Below, piece by piece: positions 37,065-46,792 of a DNA stretch of 56,027 nt. Below the pieces are notes generated by a model. The model had not been told where the DNA came from, did not search any database, and was given only the letters and a program-made list of their open reading frames with translations. Position numbers and translations under genes: made by a program. Position 1 is the first letter of the stretch, and each line of letters starts with the position of its first letter. The DNA lies in IMG/VR virus record IMGVR_UViG_3300010316_000010, positions 1 to 56,027 of that record; one strand, given 5' to 3'. Source of the DNA: a virus.

Positions 37065-39383
37065 TTACGGAATCGTAACAGAAGTTGATGGAGTCGTGTT
37101 TCCTGCGACACCGGATGAGTTAATCGGTACACCCCAGTAGAAGTAAGTCAGACCTCCCACGATATTCGTGTCGTAGTACTTGTCAGAAGAGTTCGGTGCA
37201 CCGTACTCCGTGTCGATCAGTGATGCAGACTCGAAGGTATCCACAGTGTTCCGATAGATTCGGGTCGCGTAGTAGTTCGGATCGTTAGGGGCGAAGAGTG
37301 TGATCTCGACACGCCCCCCATCCACAGAGTACGTTCCGTCGAATGTGACGACGTCAAGTGGCGCTGTCGGGTTCGAGATGACCGAAACACTGAGTGCAGG
37401 CGACGGCAGGTAGCCTGAGAGCAACCTGCCTGTGACGCCACCGACCGCAGCAACCTGAACATCGTACGTGAGACCATCAACCAGAGGGTTGATCAGGTAG
37501 CTGTATATCAGTGGAGAAATCACGTCAGAGTAGGTCCAGTCAGTCGTCCCCGAAGGAGCCCATCTGACGATGTGGCTCAAAGATTCGAATGCACTATCCC
37601 ACGTGACAGCAATCGCGGGCACACCACTCACAGGAGAACTAGACGCGACGATATTGCTGGGGTCGTAGTTTGTCTGAAGTTCGTCAGACTCTGAGCTGTC
37701 AGGGCGCTGAGGTTCTTCTGTCGTGTGATCGAACTCGAAATCTTCAGCAGTGACGGATACAGCCTCTAGTGTGAACGACATACCGTCTTCACTGCGAGTC
37801 AAACTCTGAACCTCAAACACCTCATTCACACCAAGTTCAGTGTGAATAACGCGGATAAATCTCTCACCCACGATCTGGTGACCCACGTACTTGATCACAC
37901 CACGGAGAGTGTACTCGGCGTGCTGTGCACGAGAAATGCGTTTCGCGACCCTGACAGCTTGATTATGTGTGTTGATGAAGTATGCCGGAACTGTGTCGCG
38001 TGTTCTGCGACCCTCGGGGTCATGCACCCACGGACCAGATGCGTTCTCCCTCCATTCGCGAGCCTGCTCCACGTAATTGATAACTGTCTCGTTAGTTGTG
38101 TCCAGAGCATTCTCACCATCACTGAGTGTGAGACTGTAGAAATCATCATCCGTGATTATTTCTGTCGGCTCATAGTATCGACCGACTTTGAACCCTACAG
38201 AGCCGTCTGGTCTTTCGTAGAAGAACGCGTCGCACGAGAGACCAAGCTGGGCACGAATAACTTCATCATCCTCATTGTCACTGAAGACACCATTCAGAGT
38301 CCACTTGCGCTGTGTTCCGTCGTATCGAGAGTCTACGATCACGTCACAGGCGTCTGCCTCTTCAGCAACTTCTGTCCAGTCAACAGTCTTATTCATGTAG
38401 TACGTGATCCAGTGTGCAATCACGAGAGCAGCGTTGTCCGTAAATCCGACAGTGTCAGTCCTCGGGTCAAGTATATCGTCACGACCAGCGATGAGGCTTG
38501 TGAGAACCCACTCTCTGCCTCGAGGATAGTTATCGTTGAATTCTTTTGGCGACGGTTTCTGCGCCACGAGTTCAGCAACAGCGAGTCCAGCAAAGTCGTG
38601 AAAAGGGGTCAGTTCAGGAAATTTGCTCACACAAGGAAGAAGAGTCTGTGGCACTGTACCGAGTCTCGTGTGAATCTGTGCAAGCGATCCCGGTGGTGTT
38701 GTGCTCACGACACCTGCGCCGGGATCAGACCTCGAAACGACGGTGATGTATGTTGGTGAGGCAGATGTAAGTCCCAGATCATCCACCATCGCGTCGTATC
38801 CCTCTGTTCCCTGCGTGTAGGTTCCGAGTTCGTAGAAGACAGATGAGGATACAGTTTTCGCACTGATACTGTCCAGAAAAGCGTAATACTCGATCTCATA
38901 GACGTAGTCATCTACAGAAACAAGCCACTCGTCCAACCAGAAGAGATCGAATGACGCAATCTTGTGGCCGCAGAAAAGAATGACGACATGACGCCGATTG
39001 TCACCAAAATTCGTGTAGGCGAGTGGACCACCCTTGCGAGCACGACCGTACACTGTCTCAAAGAATGTCAGGGGTTGCGCGTAGTTCACCATCCTGTTTG
39101 ATGGATCAGGTGTCTGCGGCTTCGGCATCAGAGCCTGAGCTAACTTGAGGAGACCAATCCCGACGACGAGAGACACACCGAGGGTGTACAGAGTAACACC
39201 TAGAGCTGATGTGATTCCAAGTGTAGCGGCAGATGCAGCGAAAGCCGCAGTCAAACCTCCCCCCGCAAAAACAGTGGTCGCAAAGGCGACAACGGGGGGC
39301 ATAGCCTTTGCCTCGACAGGCACGAGAGCTGTGGTGCACATCAGACCAACAGCTACGAGAGAATTTCTGGTCTTATGCTCCAT
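37065..39383 (-). CDS. Tail tip / host-specificity protein (J-like), 772 aa
   Basis: Large tail-tip protein: an N-terminal Ala/Gly hydrophobic stretch of about 70 residues (VVAFATTVFAGGGLTAAFAA onward), then a J-type body (DPSNRMVNYAQPLTFFETVYG, GWLD-type and RDDILDPRTDTVGFTDNAAL) and C-terminal fibronectin-III-like domains (SPVSGVPAIAVTWDSAFESL, GLTYDVQVAAVGGVTGR). It follows the NlpC/P60-like gene, as in other siphoviruses. The ATG at 39383 overlaps the upstream stop by 11 bases. Confidence 0.8.
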   Translation of the reverse strand: MEHKTRNSLVAVGLMCTTALVPVEAKAMPPVVAFATTVFAGGGLTAAFAASAATLGITSALGVTLYTLGVSLVVGIGLLKLAQALMPKPQTPDPSNRMVNYAQPLTFFETVYGRARKGGPLAYTNFGDNRRHVVILFCGHKIASFDLFWLDEWLVSVDDYVYEIEYYAFLDSISAKTVSSSVFYELGTYTQGTEGYDAMVDDLGLTSASPTYITVVSRSDPGAGVVSTTPPGSLAQIHTRLGTVPQTLLPCVSKFPELTPFHDFAGLAVAELVAQKPSPKEFNDNYPRGREWVLTSLIAGRDDILDPRTDTVGFTDNAALVIAHWITYYMNKTVDWTEVAEEADACDVIVDSRYDGTQRKWTLNGVFSDNEDDEVIRAQLGLSCDAFFYERPDGSVGFKVGRYYEPTEIITDDDFYSLTLSDGENALDTTNETVINYVEQAREWRENASGPWVHDPEGRRTRDTVPAYFINTHNQAVRVAKRISRAQHAEYTLRGVIKYVGHQIVGERFIRVIHTELGVNEVFEVQSLTRSEDGMSFTLEAVSVTAEDFEFDHTTEEPQRPDSSESDELQTNYDPSNIVASSSPVSGVPAIAVTWDSAFESLSHIVRWAPSGTTDWTYSDVISPLIYSYLINPLVDGLTYDVQVAAVGGVTGRLLSGYLPSPALSVSVISNPTAPLDVVTFDGTYSVDGGRVEITLFAPNDPNYYATRIYRNTVDTFESASLIDTEYGAPNSSDKYYDTNIVGGLTYFYWGVPINSSGVAGNTTPSTSVTIP

Positions 39384-39786
39384 AGCCGACACCCCACACA
39401 GCTTTGATCTCGTGTGGCTGAAGCGTAGTCACACCATCTGGAGCTTTCACGGCCCAACTCTTTCCAGTAAAGATACCCCCGACTGGAGTCATCTTCTTAT
39501 CGACAGGAAGATACAGGATACCGACATCACCCTTCACGAACGAATCAGTGCGACTGAAATTACAAACATCTTCCGCCATCGACGCTACGACAGATACAGG
39601 GTTCGTGAAGAATCTGGTGTGACGCTGACAAGAAGATGCGCTGTCGTACGTAAAGCGAAGATGCTCAGCTGGATCATACCCGTACACTTCTCTTATCCAG
39701 TCAGCGAGGATTAGACAACAATCGTTCTCACCCCAGACGAAAGGTCTGCCGATTTGTTGATTTAGAAATCTGTAAAGTCTATCCAT
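39373..39786 (-). CDS. DUF6950/NlpC-P60-like tail protein, 137 aa
   Basis: RPFVWGENDCCLILADWIREV is the Cys-containing helix of the short NlpC/P60-related tail proteins (FxWGxNDCxxxxADW), and GDVGILYLPV with GIFTGKSWAVKAPDGV is the second half. Predicted cell-wall peptidase or tail-tip structural remnant; the catalytic His is not obvious. Confidence 0.75.
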   Translation of the reverse strand: MDRLYRFLNQQIGRPFVWGENDCCLILADWIREVYGYDPAEHLRFTYDSASSCQRHTRFFTNPVSVVASMAEDVCNFSRTDSFVKGDVGILYLPVDKKMTPVGGIFTGKSWAVKAPDGVTTLQPHEIKAVWGVGYGA

Positions 39787-40358
39787 CAGTCGAACAACTT
39801 CTGTTCTTGAAAGTCGACCGTTGGTATGAATTCCAGTGACGGATTGAAGTAACCGATCGCAGAACTGTGGTCGGCTGTATTGTAAACGAAGCGTCGAGCT
39901 TTCTTCCTATCGACCCAAGCTGTCTCGTAAGTCAGTGTGATCTGTCTATTCTGTAGACCCTGTGCAGTATAGCGAAGAGTTTTCATAGTTCTGGTGAGAA
40001 CCATCTGAGGAGGCATCGTGGGATTGTAGAGATCAGCCATAGCTGTGATCGGCTGTACGTAGAACGTGATGTACCTATCTTTGATGTAGGTGTTACCTAG
40101 ATCTCTGATCTGACTAATTAGGTCCGGTTGGTCAGGATCTTGGATGAAGCTTAGAGTCAGCTCACCTCCCGGAGCATTTCCTGAGTAAGAGTACTGCTGG
40201 TCACCGACATTGATCAATGTCGATCCGTACCACGATTTTCCGTTGATGTCTGTGAAAATACCGTCAGTTCCGACCATGAAGCCGAAGTCACCGTCTGGTG
40301 TGTTGATGTTCACCAACTCTAGACGACCGATAACTTCTTGTCTGAAGTCGTAACTCAT
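39786..40358 (-). CDS. Minor tail protein, 190 aa
   Basis: Beta-rich (GRLELVNINTPDGDFGFMVG, GGELTLSFIQDPDQPDL, ALTYETAWVD-like end). Size and position between the NlpC-like gene and the next minor tail gene fit the distal-tail region (lambda L/K-like order). The ATG at 40358 is in an ATGA overlap. Confidence 0.65.
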   Translation of the reverse strand: MSYDFRQEVIGRLELVNINTPDGDFGFMVGTDGIFTDINGKSWYGSTLINVGDQQYSYSGNAPGGELTLSFIQDPDQPDLISQIRDLGNTYIKDRYITFYVQPITAMADLYNPTMPPQMVLTRTMKTLRYTAQGLQNRQITLTYETAWVDRKKARRFVYNTADHSSAIGYFNPSLEFIPTVDFQEQKLFD

Positions 40359-41122
40359 CTGAGCCACTCCACGAAATTGAACTTCACCTTGCTTCCGTAG
40401 TTTGGTCCGTAGGTGATGGCACCATCTGTATCACTGTCTACAGTGAAGAGACCATACGCAAGCAATTCCAACCTACCACCTGAGTATCCGTCTGACAACA
40501 TGGTTGCGACAGGTTTCCGCAGTGGTGTCTCAATCTTCAGCTCGTACAGGTTGATCGCACCTGGAAGAACACTCTCATCCAGTGTGTTCTCCAGTGTACG
40601 AACTTCAGTGATGATGTACGGAAAATCATTCACAGAGTGTATAGCGCCGATCTTGGGAACGTAGTTTGTCTTCATATCGTCAGCGACTGTGATGTACTCG
40701 GCCCCCGCACTCACAACACTGTCTCCAGGAAGAATAGTTCCATCTTCAGAAACCTTGACGACAGCCATGCTCGGACTGTACTCGAACCCGGCACCAGTGT
40801 CTAGCCGACCACCTGTACTGAGTTCAACCCCGCCAGAGTAGTCGTCCCACAGAGAACGCGAAGTCACGATACCGTCGATGATCGGAACACGATAGATGTT
40901 GGCCCTACCGCGAGCTGATGCTCGAATTGCTCTCCACAGAGGAATGTCACCCGCAAGAAGAGATAGTTCCGGTCTTCCGTACCAGCGGGGGAAGGCGTTG
41001 AATACAGTTTGTGTGAACCCAGAGTTTGACTGACTTGCAGCTTGTGAGCGCCAGTCGATGTCCCAGTCGAACTTAGACTGAAGCATCAACTCGCGCGGAA
41101 CTGTGATGTAACTTCTTTCCAT
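40355..41122 (-). CDS. Minor/distal tail protein, 255 aa
   Basis: The N-terminal MERSYITVPRELMLQ and FPRWYGRPELSLLAG, followed by beta-rich blocks, occur in siphovirus distal tail proteins. One-base junction with the tape-measure stop. Confidence 0.65.
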   Translation of the reverse strand: MERSYITVPRELMLQSKFDWDIDWRSQAASQSNSGFTQTVFNAFPRWYGRPELSLLAGDIPLWRAIRASARGRANIYRVPIIDGIVTSRSLWDDYSGGVELSTGGRLDTGAGFEYSPSMAVVKVSEDGTILPGDSVVSAGAEYITVADDMKTNYVPKIGAIHSVNDFPYIITEVRTLENTLDESVLPGAINLYELKIETPLRKPVATMLSDGYSGGRLELLAYGLFTVDSDTDGAITYGPNYGSKVKFNFVEWLR

Positions 41123-44100
41123 CAGGAAACTCCTCGTTTCTGCAACTGTGTGAAGTCACCCTCCAGACGCTTCGACTGCTCACCCATCGCCCGCTGTGAC
41201 ACCTGAACTGCTGACGTCGTACTGATCTGACGAACACGTGGAGCAAACATCTCACCTTCTTCTGCCGTTATGACTATCTCAACTTTCTGCGGCTTGTTGT
41301 TGGCGGACTGCACACCGAGTTTTCCGTCGGGTCCGCGCTTGAGTGGCATGATTGCTTCGGGACCGGCCTCACCCATGAGACCAGTGCGACCACCACTCAT
41401 CGGAAACATGGTCGGACCACCGACGACACCACCGTCAGCGAAAGGTGTCACGTTACCACCACTGAAGACACCGCCTTTGGCGAACAGCGGGATACCGAGC
41501 ACGTAGGAGAACAATGCCTTGAACGCGAAGTTAATGACCATCTGCGCCAACATGCGAAGAAGGTCTGCTGCGATTTCTCTCGCACTCTTGGCCCCCTCGA
41601 CGAAACTGATGAAGGCGCTGGTGAAAGAGTTTGCCAGTGTCTCAGCCATGTTCTCGAGACGATTGAGTCGTTCTTCTTGCTCCTTTAGAGCCATATTCTC
41701 GCGCGCAATCTGCTCGATGCGAGCTTGAGAATAGTTCTCCATCTCTGTACCGAGCGAGTTCTGGATAGAGAATATCTCCTCCATAAGATCTCGCTCGTCA
41801 CCGCGGAGACTAAGTAGAGTTTTTCGCTGCGAAATTTCTCGCTCGAGTTTTGCGAGTTGATCTGTGTCACCGCGACCACCACCCCGACCACCCCGACCAC
41901 CTCGTCCTCCGGAACGCGCGGACTGGCGACTAGATGCGAGTTGGTTCATAGCTTCCAGAAGAGTGGGTAGATTGCCCGTTGCAGAGGTGTAGGCAGACTC
42001 TGCCTCTGAGATGGGTGTACCCGCCTCGACAGCTCTCTGCATCTCCTGCTGAGCGCGGGTGTACTGGCCTGCGACGAAACCCGCAGCGGCCTCGTCAGCG
42101 CCAGAGCTGATCGCCTCGATACGTGCGCGAGTCTGCGCCAGACGAACTTCGACTGACGCCCCAATGCTCTCCAGTGATGACATAGCGGCAGCGGCGTCAC
42201 GCATTGCGTCAGCCAGTGCGCGAGCCTCAGCAGCTTGACCAGCAATAAGACTCTCGTTATCTTGGTTCAGTGAGAGCTGACTGAGAGCCGCGTCCAGAAT
42301 AGCCTGTTGCTCAGCGTTGAGTTCAGTCGTGGCGAACAACTCACGAATTTTGGTCTCCAGAGCATCTGCCTCAGACTGAGCGCGAGCTTCAGCAGCCTGA
42401 GAAGAGTTCTCACCAAACTGAGCAATCGCTGCCAGAACAGCCCCCTCGCGCTGAAGTGTGACGAGCATCTCCCCCGCAGACGCCTTGTTCTTGTCGTACT
42501 CGAGACCTGCTTCTCGGATCGCGTCCCGCGCTCTCTGGAGAATACGTTCGATCCGTGTCTGAGCTTCTTCGTTCTGCTTCGCAGCTTCTTTTCTGTCGTA
42601 CTCAGCTAGAGCGACAGCCTGCGTAGCAGTAAGATCAGCTAGTGCTGACCTCTCACGAGCTTCACCCGAGATGACACCTTGTTCGCGCAGTTGTGCAATC
42701 ATCCTCTCGCGCTCGAGTGTCTGCTCAGCGACTAAGAGTGCGCGACCGTCCAGACCTTGGAGAGCTTCTGCTTCACGACGTTCATTCTGCAGTTCTTGCA
42801 GAATCTCTGTGGCGTTTTCTGCGCGTCGTTTTGTAGCATCTTCAACCTGCTTCATTAATCGGAGATTTTCCTCAATCCGCTCATTTATCAGACGCTCAGC
42901 TTCTGCTGTACCGTCCGCTTGAGCTTCTACGCGAGCAGTGAATTCAGCTATCGCCCTGAATGCGTCAAGAAGAGCCAGTCCCTCGGTAGAGACACCCTGT
43001 AGTCCTTCAACAGTGTTTGGAAGTGCATCTCGCATGAGTTCAGCTATACCCTGAACAACTTTCGAGATTTCCCCTTTACCCGCCTGCTCCATGATACCTT
43101 GCGTCATCTGGTCGTAGACTTCCTTGCCGATATCGAAACCGAACTCGGCAAAATTCTCAGCTGCAAATGCTTTTTCATAGTCCTGATAGGTGATTGCACC
43201 CAAGCCCGCTCCGGTTCCCGCAGCCACACCAGAACTCAACTGTTGGAAGAACCCCGGTTCAATGTTCTCTGTGCGCAGGCGATCCAGAGTTTCGGATAGC
43301 TTCTTGAGAGACAAGGCGTTGTCGAGCTCCACAGCTTGTTCGGTGAGCATTCTGATCGAACCAGTCAAGCTACCGAACTCTTCGTTGAGTTTCTCGTTGT
43401 TGAGGATGTCGTAGCTGTCACCGAGACGTTCGAACGTGTCGCGCAACTCCTGCATCGAGTCGTCGAGCGTCTGTCCGGCCCCTCGCGCCTGCATAAACCC
43501 GTTGATTAAGGCTGTGGACATTGCTAGAACAGCACCAGCGATAGCACCCTGATATCCGAACAAACCGAGCAACTGTGAACCCTGTTGACCGAGAGCAACC
43601 ATCGCACTCGTACCACCCTGCACCTGAACAGCGAAGTCGCCGAACTGATAACCAGCCTGCTGAAGACCTGCTCGCATGTTTCGTGACAGAGCTCTGCTCG
43701 AACCCTCGAGAACGCGACCAAACTCGTTGACCTGATAGCCAGCGAGTTCCATCTGCTGTCTCACCTGTGCGAGAGCTTTCTGCTGTTCTTCGAGTGTGAT
43801 GACATTCTGCTCCAGAGAACGATTCAGTGTCTTGACTGCGGCGTCGTACTGCTGCTGAGCACGAGATGCTGGGTCGACAGACGACTTGAGAGACTTGTAA
43901 GCCATAGCGAGTTTCCGCTGTCCGTCTAGAGCTCGACGATTGCTGTCGAGCTCTTTCTGAATTTCACGCTCACGCTGCTGCTGAAGCCTGCGACGAGTAT
44001 CAGCCTGACGTCGAATTTCGTTCAAGTTGCGCTGGATGGACTTCGTGTAGTCCTCCATCGCTTTGATGGCTTGCTTCTCCCCGTATGTCCGGATAAGAAG

Positions 44101-44124
44101 ACCAATTTCACCTAGATCAGCCAT
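41122..44124 (-). CDS. Tape measure protein, 1000 aa
   Basis: Very long, Ala/Gln/Glu-rich and mostly helical coiled coil. Near the C-terminus it has a hydrophobic segment (MLAQMVINFAFKALFSYVLG) followed by FAKGGVFSGGNVTPFADGGVV and GRTGLMGEAGPEAIMPLKRG, the standard tape-measure ending. A tail about 1000 residues x 0.15 nm, roughly 150 nm, is expected from the usual length rule. Preceded by the frameshifted chaperone pair. Confidence 0.93.
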   Translation of the reverse strand: MADLGEIGLLIRTYGEKQAIKAMEDYTKSIQRNLNEIRRQADTRRRLQQQREREIQKELDSNRRALDGQRKLAMAYKSLKSSVDPASRAQQQYDAAVKTLNRSLEQNVITLEEQQKALAQVRQQMELAGYQVNEFGRVLEGSSRALSRNMRAGLQQAGYQFGDFAVQVQGGTSAMVALGQQGSQLLGLFGYQGAIAGAVLAMSTALINGFMQARGAGQTLDDSMQELRDTFERLGDSYDILNNEKLNEEFGSLTGSIRMLTEQAVELDNALSLKKLSETLDRLRTENIEPGFFQQLSSGVAAGTGAGLGAITYQDYEKAFAAENFAEFGFDIGKEVYDQMTQGIMEQAGKGEISKVVQGIAELMRDALPNTVEGLQGVSTEGLALLDAFRAIAEFTARVEAQADGTAEAERLINERIEENLRLMKQVEDATKRRAENATEILQELQNERREAEALQGLDGRALLVAEQTLERERMIAQLREQGVISGEARERSALADLTATQAVALAEYDRKEAAKQNEEAQTRIERILQRARDAIREAGLEYDKNKASAGEMLVTLQREGAVLAAIAQFGENSSQAAEARAQSEADALETKIRELFATTELNAEQQAILDAALSQLSLNQDNESLIAGQAAEARALADAMRDAAAAMSSLESIGASVEVRLAQTRARIEAISSGADEAAAGFVAGQYTRAQQEMQRAVEAGTPISEAESAYTSATGNLPTLLEAMNQLASSRQSARSGGRGGRGGRGGGRGDTDQLAKLEREISQRKTLLSLRGDERDLMEEIFSIQNSLGTEMENYSQARIEQIARENMALKEQEERLNRLENMAETLANSFTSAFISFVEGAKSAREIAADLLRMLAQMVINFAFKALFSYVLGIPLFAKGGVFSGGNVTPFADGGVVGGPTMFPMSGGRTGLMGEAGPEAIMPLKRGPDGKLGVQSANNKPQKVEIVITAEEGEMFAPRVRQISTTSAVQVSQRAMGEQSKRLEGDFTQLQKRGVS

Positions 44125-44485
44125 CAGTACCTTCCTTAGAGTCGTCGTTCACTGACTTCATCCAAAGCCTGTCCAAACGAAGAACCACGTCAATCTCCCA
44201 ACCTGAGAGAGCTTCACCACTTACGGTCATCCAAGCAAGAAGATCTTGATAGGATAGTGGATTTACACCCATTGTACCATAGGTTCTGCCCCTATGAACA
44301 TCAAGAAATTTAGACCACACATTCCTGAGGACTTCCGGGAACGGGGGGAGCTCCAGTTCTTCAGGTGCCTCCCCCGTTTGTTCATGAACTGACTCGAGGT
44401 GTTGCCGAATAGTCTTTCCTTCGTAGACCTTGTCCAGAGCGAAAAGACTCTCGGCATAGTTCAAGAGCTCCTCGGTCAGTTCGTC
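44117..44485 (-). CDS. Tail assembly chaperone, frameshift extension (T part), 122 aa beyond the slip
   Basis: This frame has no good start (its first plausible start is TTG) and is open upstream across the end of the preceding gene; reading begins DELTEELLNYAESLF after the slip at 44485-44491. The product would be a 253-residue fusion, as with lambda G-GT. EALSGWEIDVVLRLDRLWM is typical of the C-terminal part. Overlaps the tape-measure start by eight bases. Confidence 0.8.
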   Translation of the reverse strand, partial: DELTEELLNYAESLFALDKVYEGKTIRQHLESVHEQTGEAPEELELPPFPEVLRNVWSKFLDVHRGRTYGTMGVNPLSYQDLLAWMTVSGEALSGWEIDVVLRLDRLWMKSVNDDSKEGTDG

Positions 44486-44877
44486 AAAAAAGCCGCGCCG
44501 TCCTCCATCGCGAACTCGATCTGCTCACGAATCCACTTGAATTTTTCCAGGATGGTGCGAATGTTCTCTTCGTTGCACGGAAGCTTCTCGCCACTCATCT
44601 GGATATTCCACGACTCGATGCAGGCGACGATCATCTTGGTCTGATCTTCGTACAGCTCCTCCGCAGTCAGAGTCAGCTTGCCGCCCGTGCGCTGCGAACG
44701 CTTGATGCGGCGGTTCTGCTGCTGATCGCGGATGCGCTTCTGCTTCGAGCTGTACGGTCCGTGCAGTACGATAGTCATCGGCGTTTCGTCGTCGTTGTAG
44801 ATCACCGTCTGTGTGCGGATGTCGTACAGTTCGATCTCTGTGGTGTCGCTTACGGAACCAATATCGTTCAAGTCCAT
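44476..44877 (-). CDS. Tail assembly chaperone (G part), 133 aa
   Basis: MDLNDIGSVSDTTEIELYDI, a helical basic middle (QQQNRRIKRSQRT), and a conserved end (IRTILEKFKWIREQIEFAME). Located between tail tube and tape measure, the invariable place of the chaperone that wraps the tape measure. Ends GAAFLTN just after a slippery heptamer. Confidence 0.8.
   Translation of the reverse strand: MDLNDIGSVSDTTEIELYDIRTQTVIYNDDETPMTIVLHGPYSSKQKRIRDQQQNRRIKRSQRTGGKLTLTAEELYEDQTKMIVACIESWNIQMSGEKLPCNEENIRTILEKFKWIREQIEFAMEDGAAFLTN
44485..44491 (-). promoter_or_regulatory. -1 ribosomal frameshift site T TTT TTG
   Basis: Minus-strand heptamer TTTTTTG in phase (GCT TTT TTG ACG AAC TGA). A -1 slip avoids the stop two codons later and continues in the open downstream frame. 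Confidence 0.85.
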
Positions 44878-44907
44878 TTTCTCTACTCCTGTCGGGTTGT
44901 CGGGGTT

Positions 44908-44943
44908 GGAGAGGAGATCGCCCCGACGATCAACCCCCTCTCC
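44908..44943 (-). terminator. Hairpin after the tail tube gene
   Basis: GGAGAGG pairs with CCTCTCC around an inner GATCG/CGATC stem. No U-run, so it more likely protects or processes the abundant tail tube mRNA or lowers readthrough into the chaperone gene. Confidence 0.5.
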
Positions 44944-44961
44944 GGTATCCGCCGAGGCGAA

Positions 44962-45873
44962 TTACGCTGGTCGAGTGATCACCACATCGGACCCTTCCGT
45001 GCTGTCGAACAGCGCCACGAAAGGCAGCGTCACCAGACGAGCGGTGGGGTTGCTCACTGGAACACTCCCGCCGTTGTACTTGATCCGCGGGAATGTGAAC
45101 GTGTATCCGTTCGTACCAGTTGAGTCGTCGAAGGTCACAGAGAGGCTAGACTCAACCTCGTCGATGAACTTCTGGATTACGTCCGCGTTGACGTAGCGGA
45201 GAACAAGAGTGCCGGAGACTTGCGAGTTCCCGTACTCCAGTCCGTACGGTGTCTGCTGGCCAATGACCGGAGATGCCGAGAAACTGTTGTTGATCGAGAA
45301 GTCCAGGCTCGTTACAACACCGAGCGAAGTTCCTGCGTCCAGAACAAGACCACTGTGTGTGTCGAACGGTTCGTGGGTATCAGCATCCGCCGGAGACCCA
45401 ACCATGGCAGACGTGTTACTGTGAATCATGTCGCTGCCGACCATCTCAAGTGTGGTCTGAACAGCTTGATCCGTCGCGGCACTGACGTTCAGCTGAGATA
45501 CCGAGAGACCGTTAAAGAGGCGAAACTTGTTGATGTCAGCAGCGTGTTCTTCTATAGTGAAAAACTTCTGCGTACCACCTGTCTTCAGTGTGGTGCCGCT
45601 CCAGTCGCTCATGAGAGCTGACGCGATAAAATCGTCGTACGCGGTGCTGCGGAGATCGATCTCCAAGCTGCCCGCCGGATTACGTGTTCCGTGACGCGAG
45701 TGACGGCGCATACGGTCGCCGTACTGATCTTCACCTTCTACAAGGTTCTTGGTCAAGTCAAGACTGTGAGTCTTGTACGGAATCTTCTTCAAAGACGGCA
45801 GAGCGTTGACTGTACCGAAGACGTCTTGAACTTCGTACGCGAGACTCGCCTGTGATCCGTGAGATTGGGACAT
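44962..45873 (-). CDS. Major tail tube protein, 303 aa
   Basis: Beta-rich, starts MSQSHGSQASLAYEVQDVFG, with RNPAGSLEIDLRSTAYDDFI, SLDFSINNSFSASPVIG and YGNSQVSGTLVLRYVNADVI, the Phage_TTP-type pattern. Place before the chaperones supports it. Forms the tail tube as stacked hexamers. Confidence 0.85.
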   Translation of the reverse strand: MSQSHGSQASLAYEVQDVFGTVNALPSLKKIPYKTHSLDLTKNLVEGEDQYGDRMRRHSRHGTRNPAGSLEIDLRSTAYDDFIASALMSDWSGTTLKTGGTQKFFTIEEHAADINKFRLFNGLSVSQLNVSAATDQAVQTTLEMVGSDMIHSNTSAMVGSPADADTHEPFDTHSGLVLDAGTSLGVVTSLDFSINNSFSASPVIGQQTPYGLEYGNSQVSGTLVLRYVNADVIQKFIDEVESSLSVTFDDSTGTNGYTFTFPRIKYNGGSVPVSNPTARLVTLPFVALFDSTEGSDVVITRPA

Positions 45874-45884
45874 TTTATTTCTCC

Positions 45885-46295
45885 TCAGTGATAGCTGTAC
45901 CAGCTTATCGTGACAGGGGTGCAGTAGTGGGGTGGATCAGGATATGACAAGCCCAGTTCGGCGTATTCTATCCTCACTATGACCCCAGAGTTGGTGGCGG
46001 ATTTCGTCGCATCGAGGGTTTCGACGAGTAGCTCAGCGATCTGTAGTCCGGGTCCCGCCCCGACGTTCTCCGGAGTACAGACGAGCAGGTTGTACAGACC
46101 GAGATACTGCATCTCAGGGTCTGGACCCCTCACAGATGGTCTGCGCTGGGTCGGGGTAAACTGAGCACGAATAAACGTGTCGTCAGGTGTCGGGTCGAAG
46201 TCCACATTCTGTCGGGCGAACGGGGGGAGACCGCTCACACCACTGAGGGTCAGCTCGAGTGCAGCCCTGATGTTCGCGTAAACACTATCAACCAT
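45885..46295 (-). CDS. Tail terminator / DUF4128-type protein, 136 aa
   Basis: VYANIRAALELTL, PPFARQNVDFDPTPDDTFIR, GLYNLLVCTPENVGAGPGLQ and EYAELG match the DUF4128 (tail terminator/minor tail U-like) pattern. Closes the head-proximal end of the tail tube. Confidence 0.7.
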   Translation of the reverse strand: MVDSVYANIRAALELTLSGVSGLPPFARQNVDFDPTPDDTFIRAQFTPTQRRPSVRGPDPEMQYLGLYNLLVCTPENVGAGPGLQIAELLVETLDATKSATNSGVIVRIEYAELGLSYPDPPHYCTPVTISWYSYH

Positions 46296-46740
46296 TCTTC
46301 AAGTCCTCCACCACTTGCTCAGCGATACGCTTTGCGAGGCTTCGCGCTGTCTGGTACGGGGCGTAGATCACAGGCATCTTCGCTCCCCCGTACTCGACCA
46401 GAGGTGCGTGAACTGACTGATTGCGGAAGAACAGTTGCTCCCAGTCTTTGGGTGCTGCGTCGATCTGTGCGTTGAGTTTCTCTATCGCAACGGACGCGAA
46501 CTGGTCGCGAGATTGCCCCCGCTCTTTTCCGTGCGAGCTCTCTGTTCCTCTGCCACCTGTCCGAGTCGTGTTCAGGTCGTGAGATTCCATGTAGGTTCCG
46601 GTGTCAACAGGACTCGCCCGGACAACGACTTCAGTCATTCTGCGGAGATACTCAGTCTTAGCTTCACCGATCTGACCAGTCAGCTGAGACAAGATTGTCT
46701 CTACGTTTGTTCTCCTGTCGATAACGCGGTATTCGGTCAT
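46288..46740 (-). CDS. Tail completion / HK97 gp10-like protein, 150 aa
   Basis: VVVRASPVDTGTYMESHDLN and HAPLVEYGGAKMPVIYAPYQ follow the gp10-like neck protein pattern (ASPVDTGxxR...VEYGxxxQAPxG). Adaptor at the head-tail interface. Confidence 0.75.
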   Translation of the reverse strand: MTEYRVIDRRTNVETILSQLTGQIGEAKTEYLRRMTEVVVRASPVDTGTYMESHDLNTTRTGGRGTESSHGKERGQSRDQFASVAIEKLNAQIDAAPKDWEQLFFRNQSVHAPLVEYGGAKMPVIYAPYQTARSLAKRIAEQVVEDLKNG

Positions 46741-46792
46741 GCTGAACTCCTCGGAGCAATACTACACCAGACTGAGTCCGGTGAAAAGCCCA

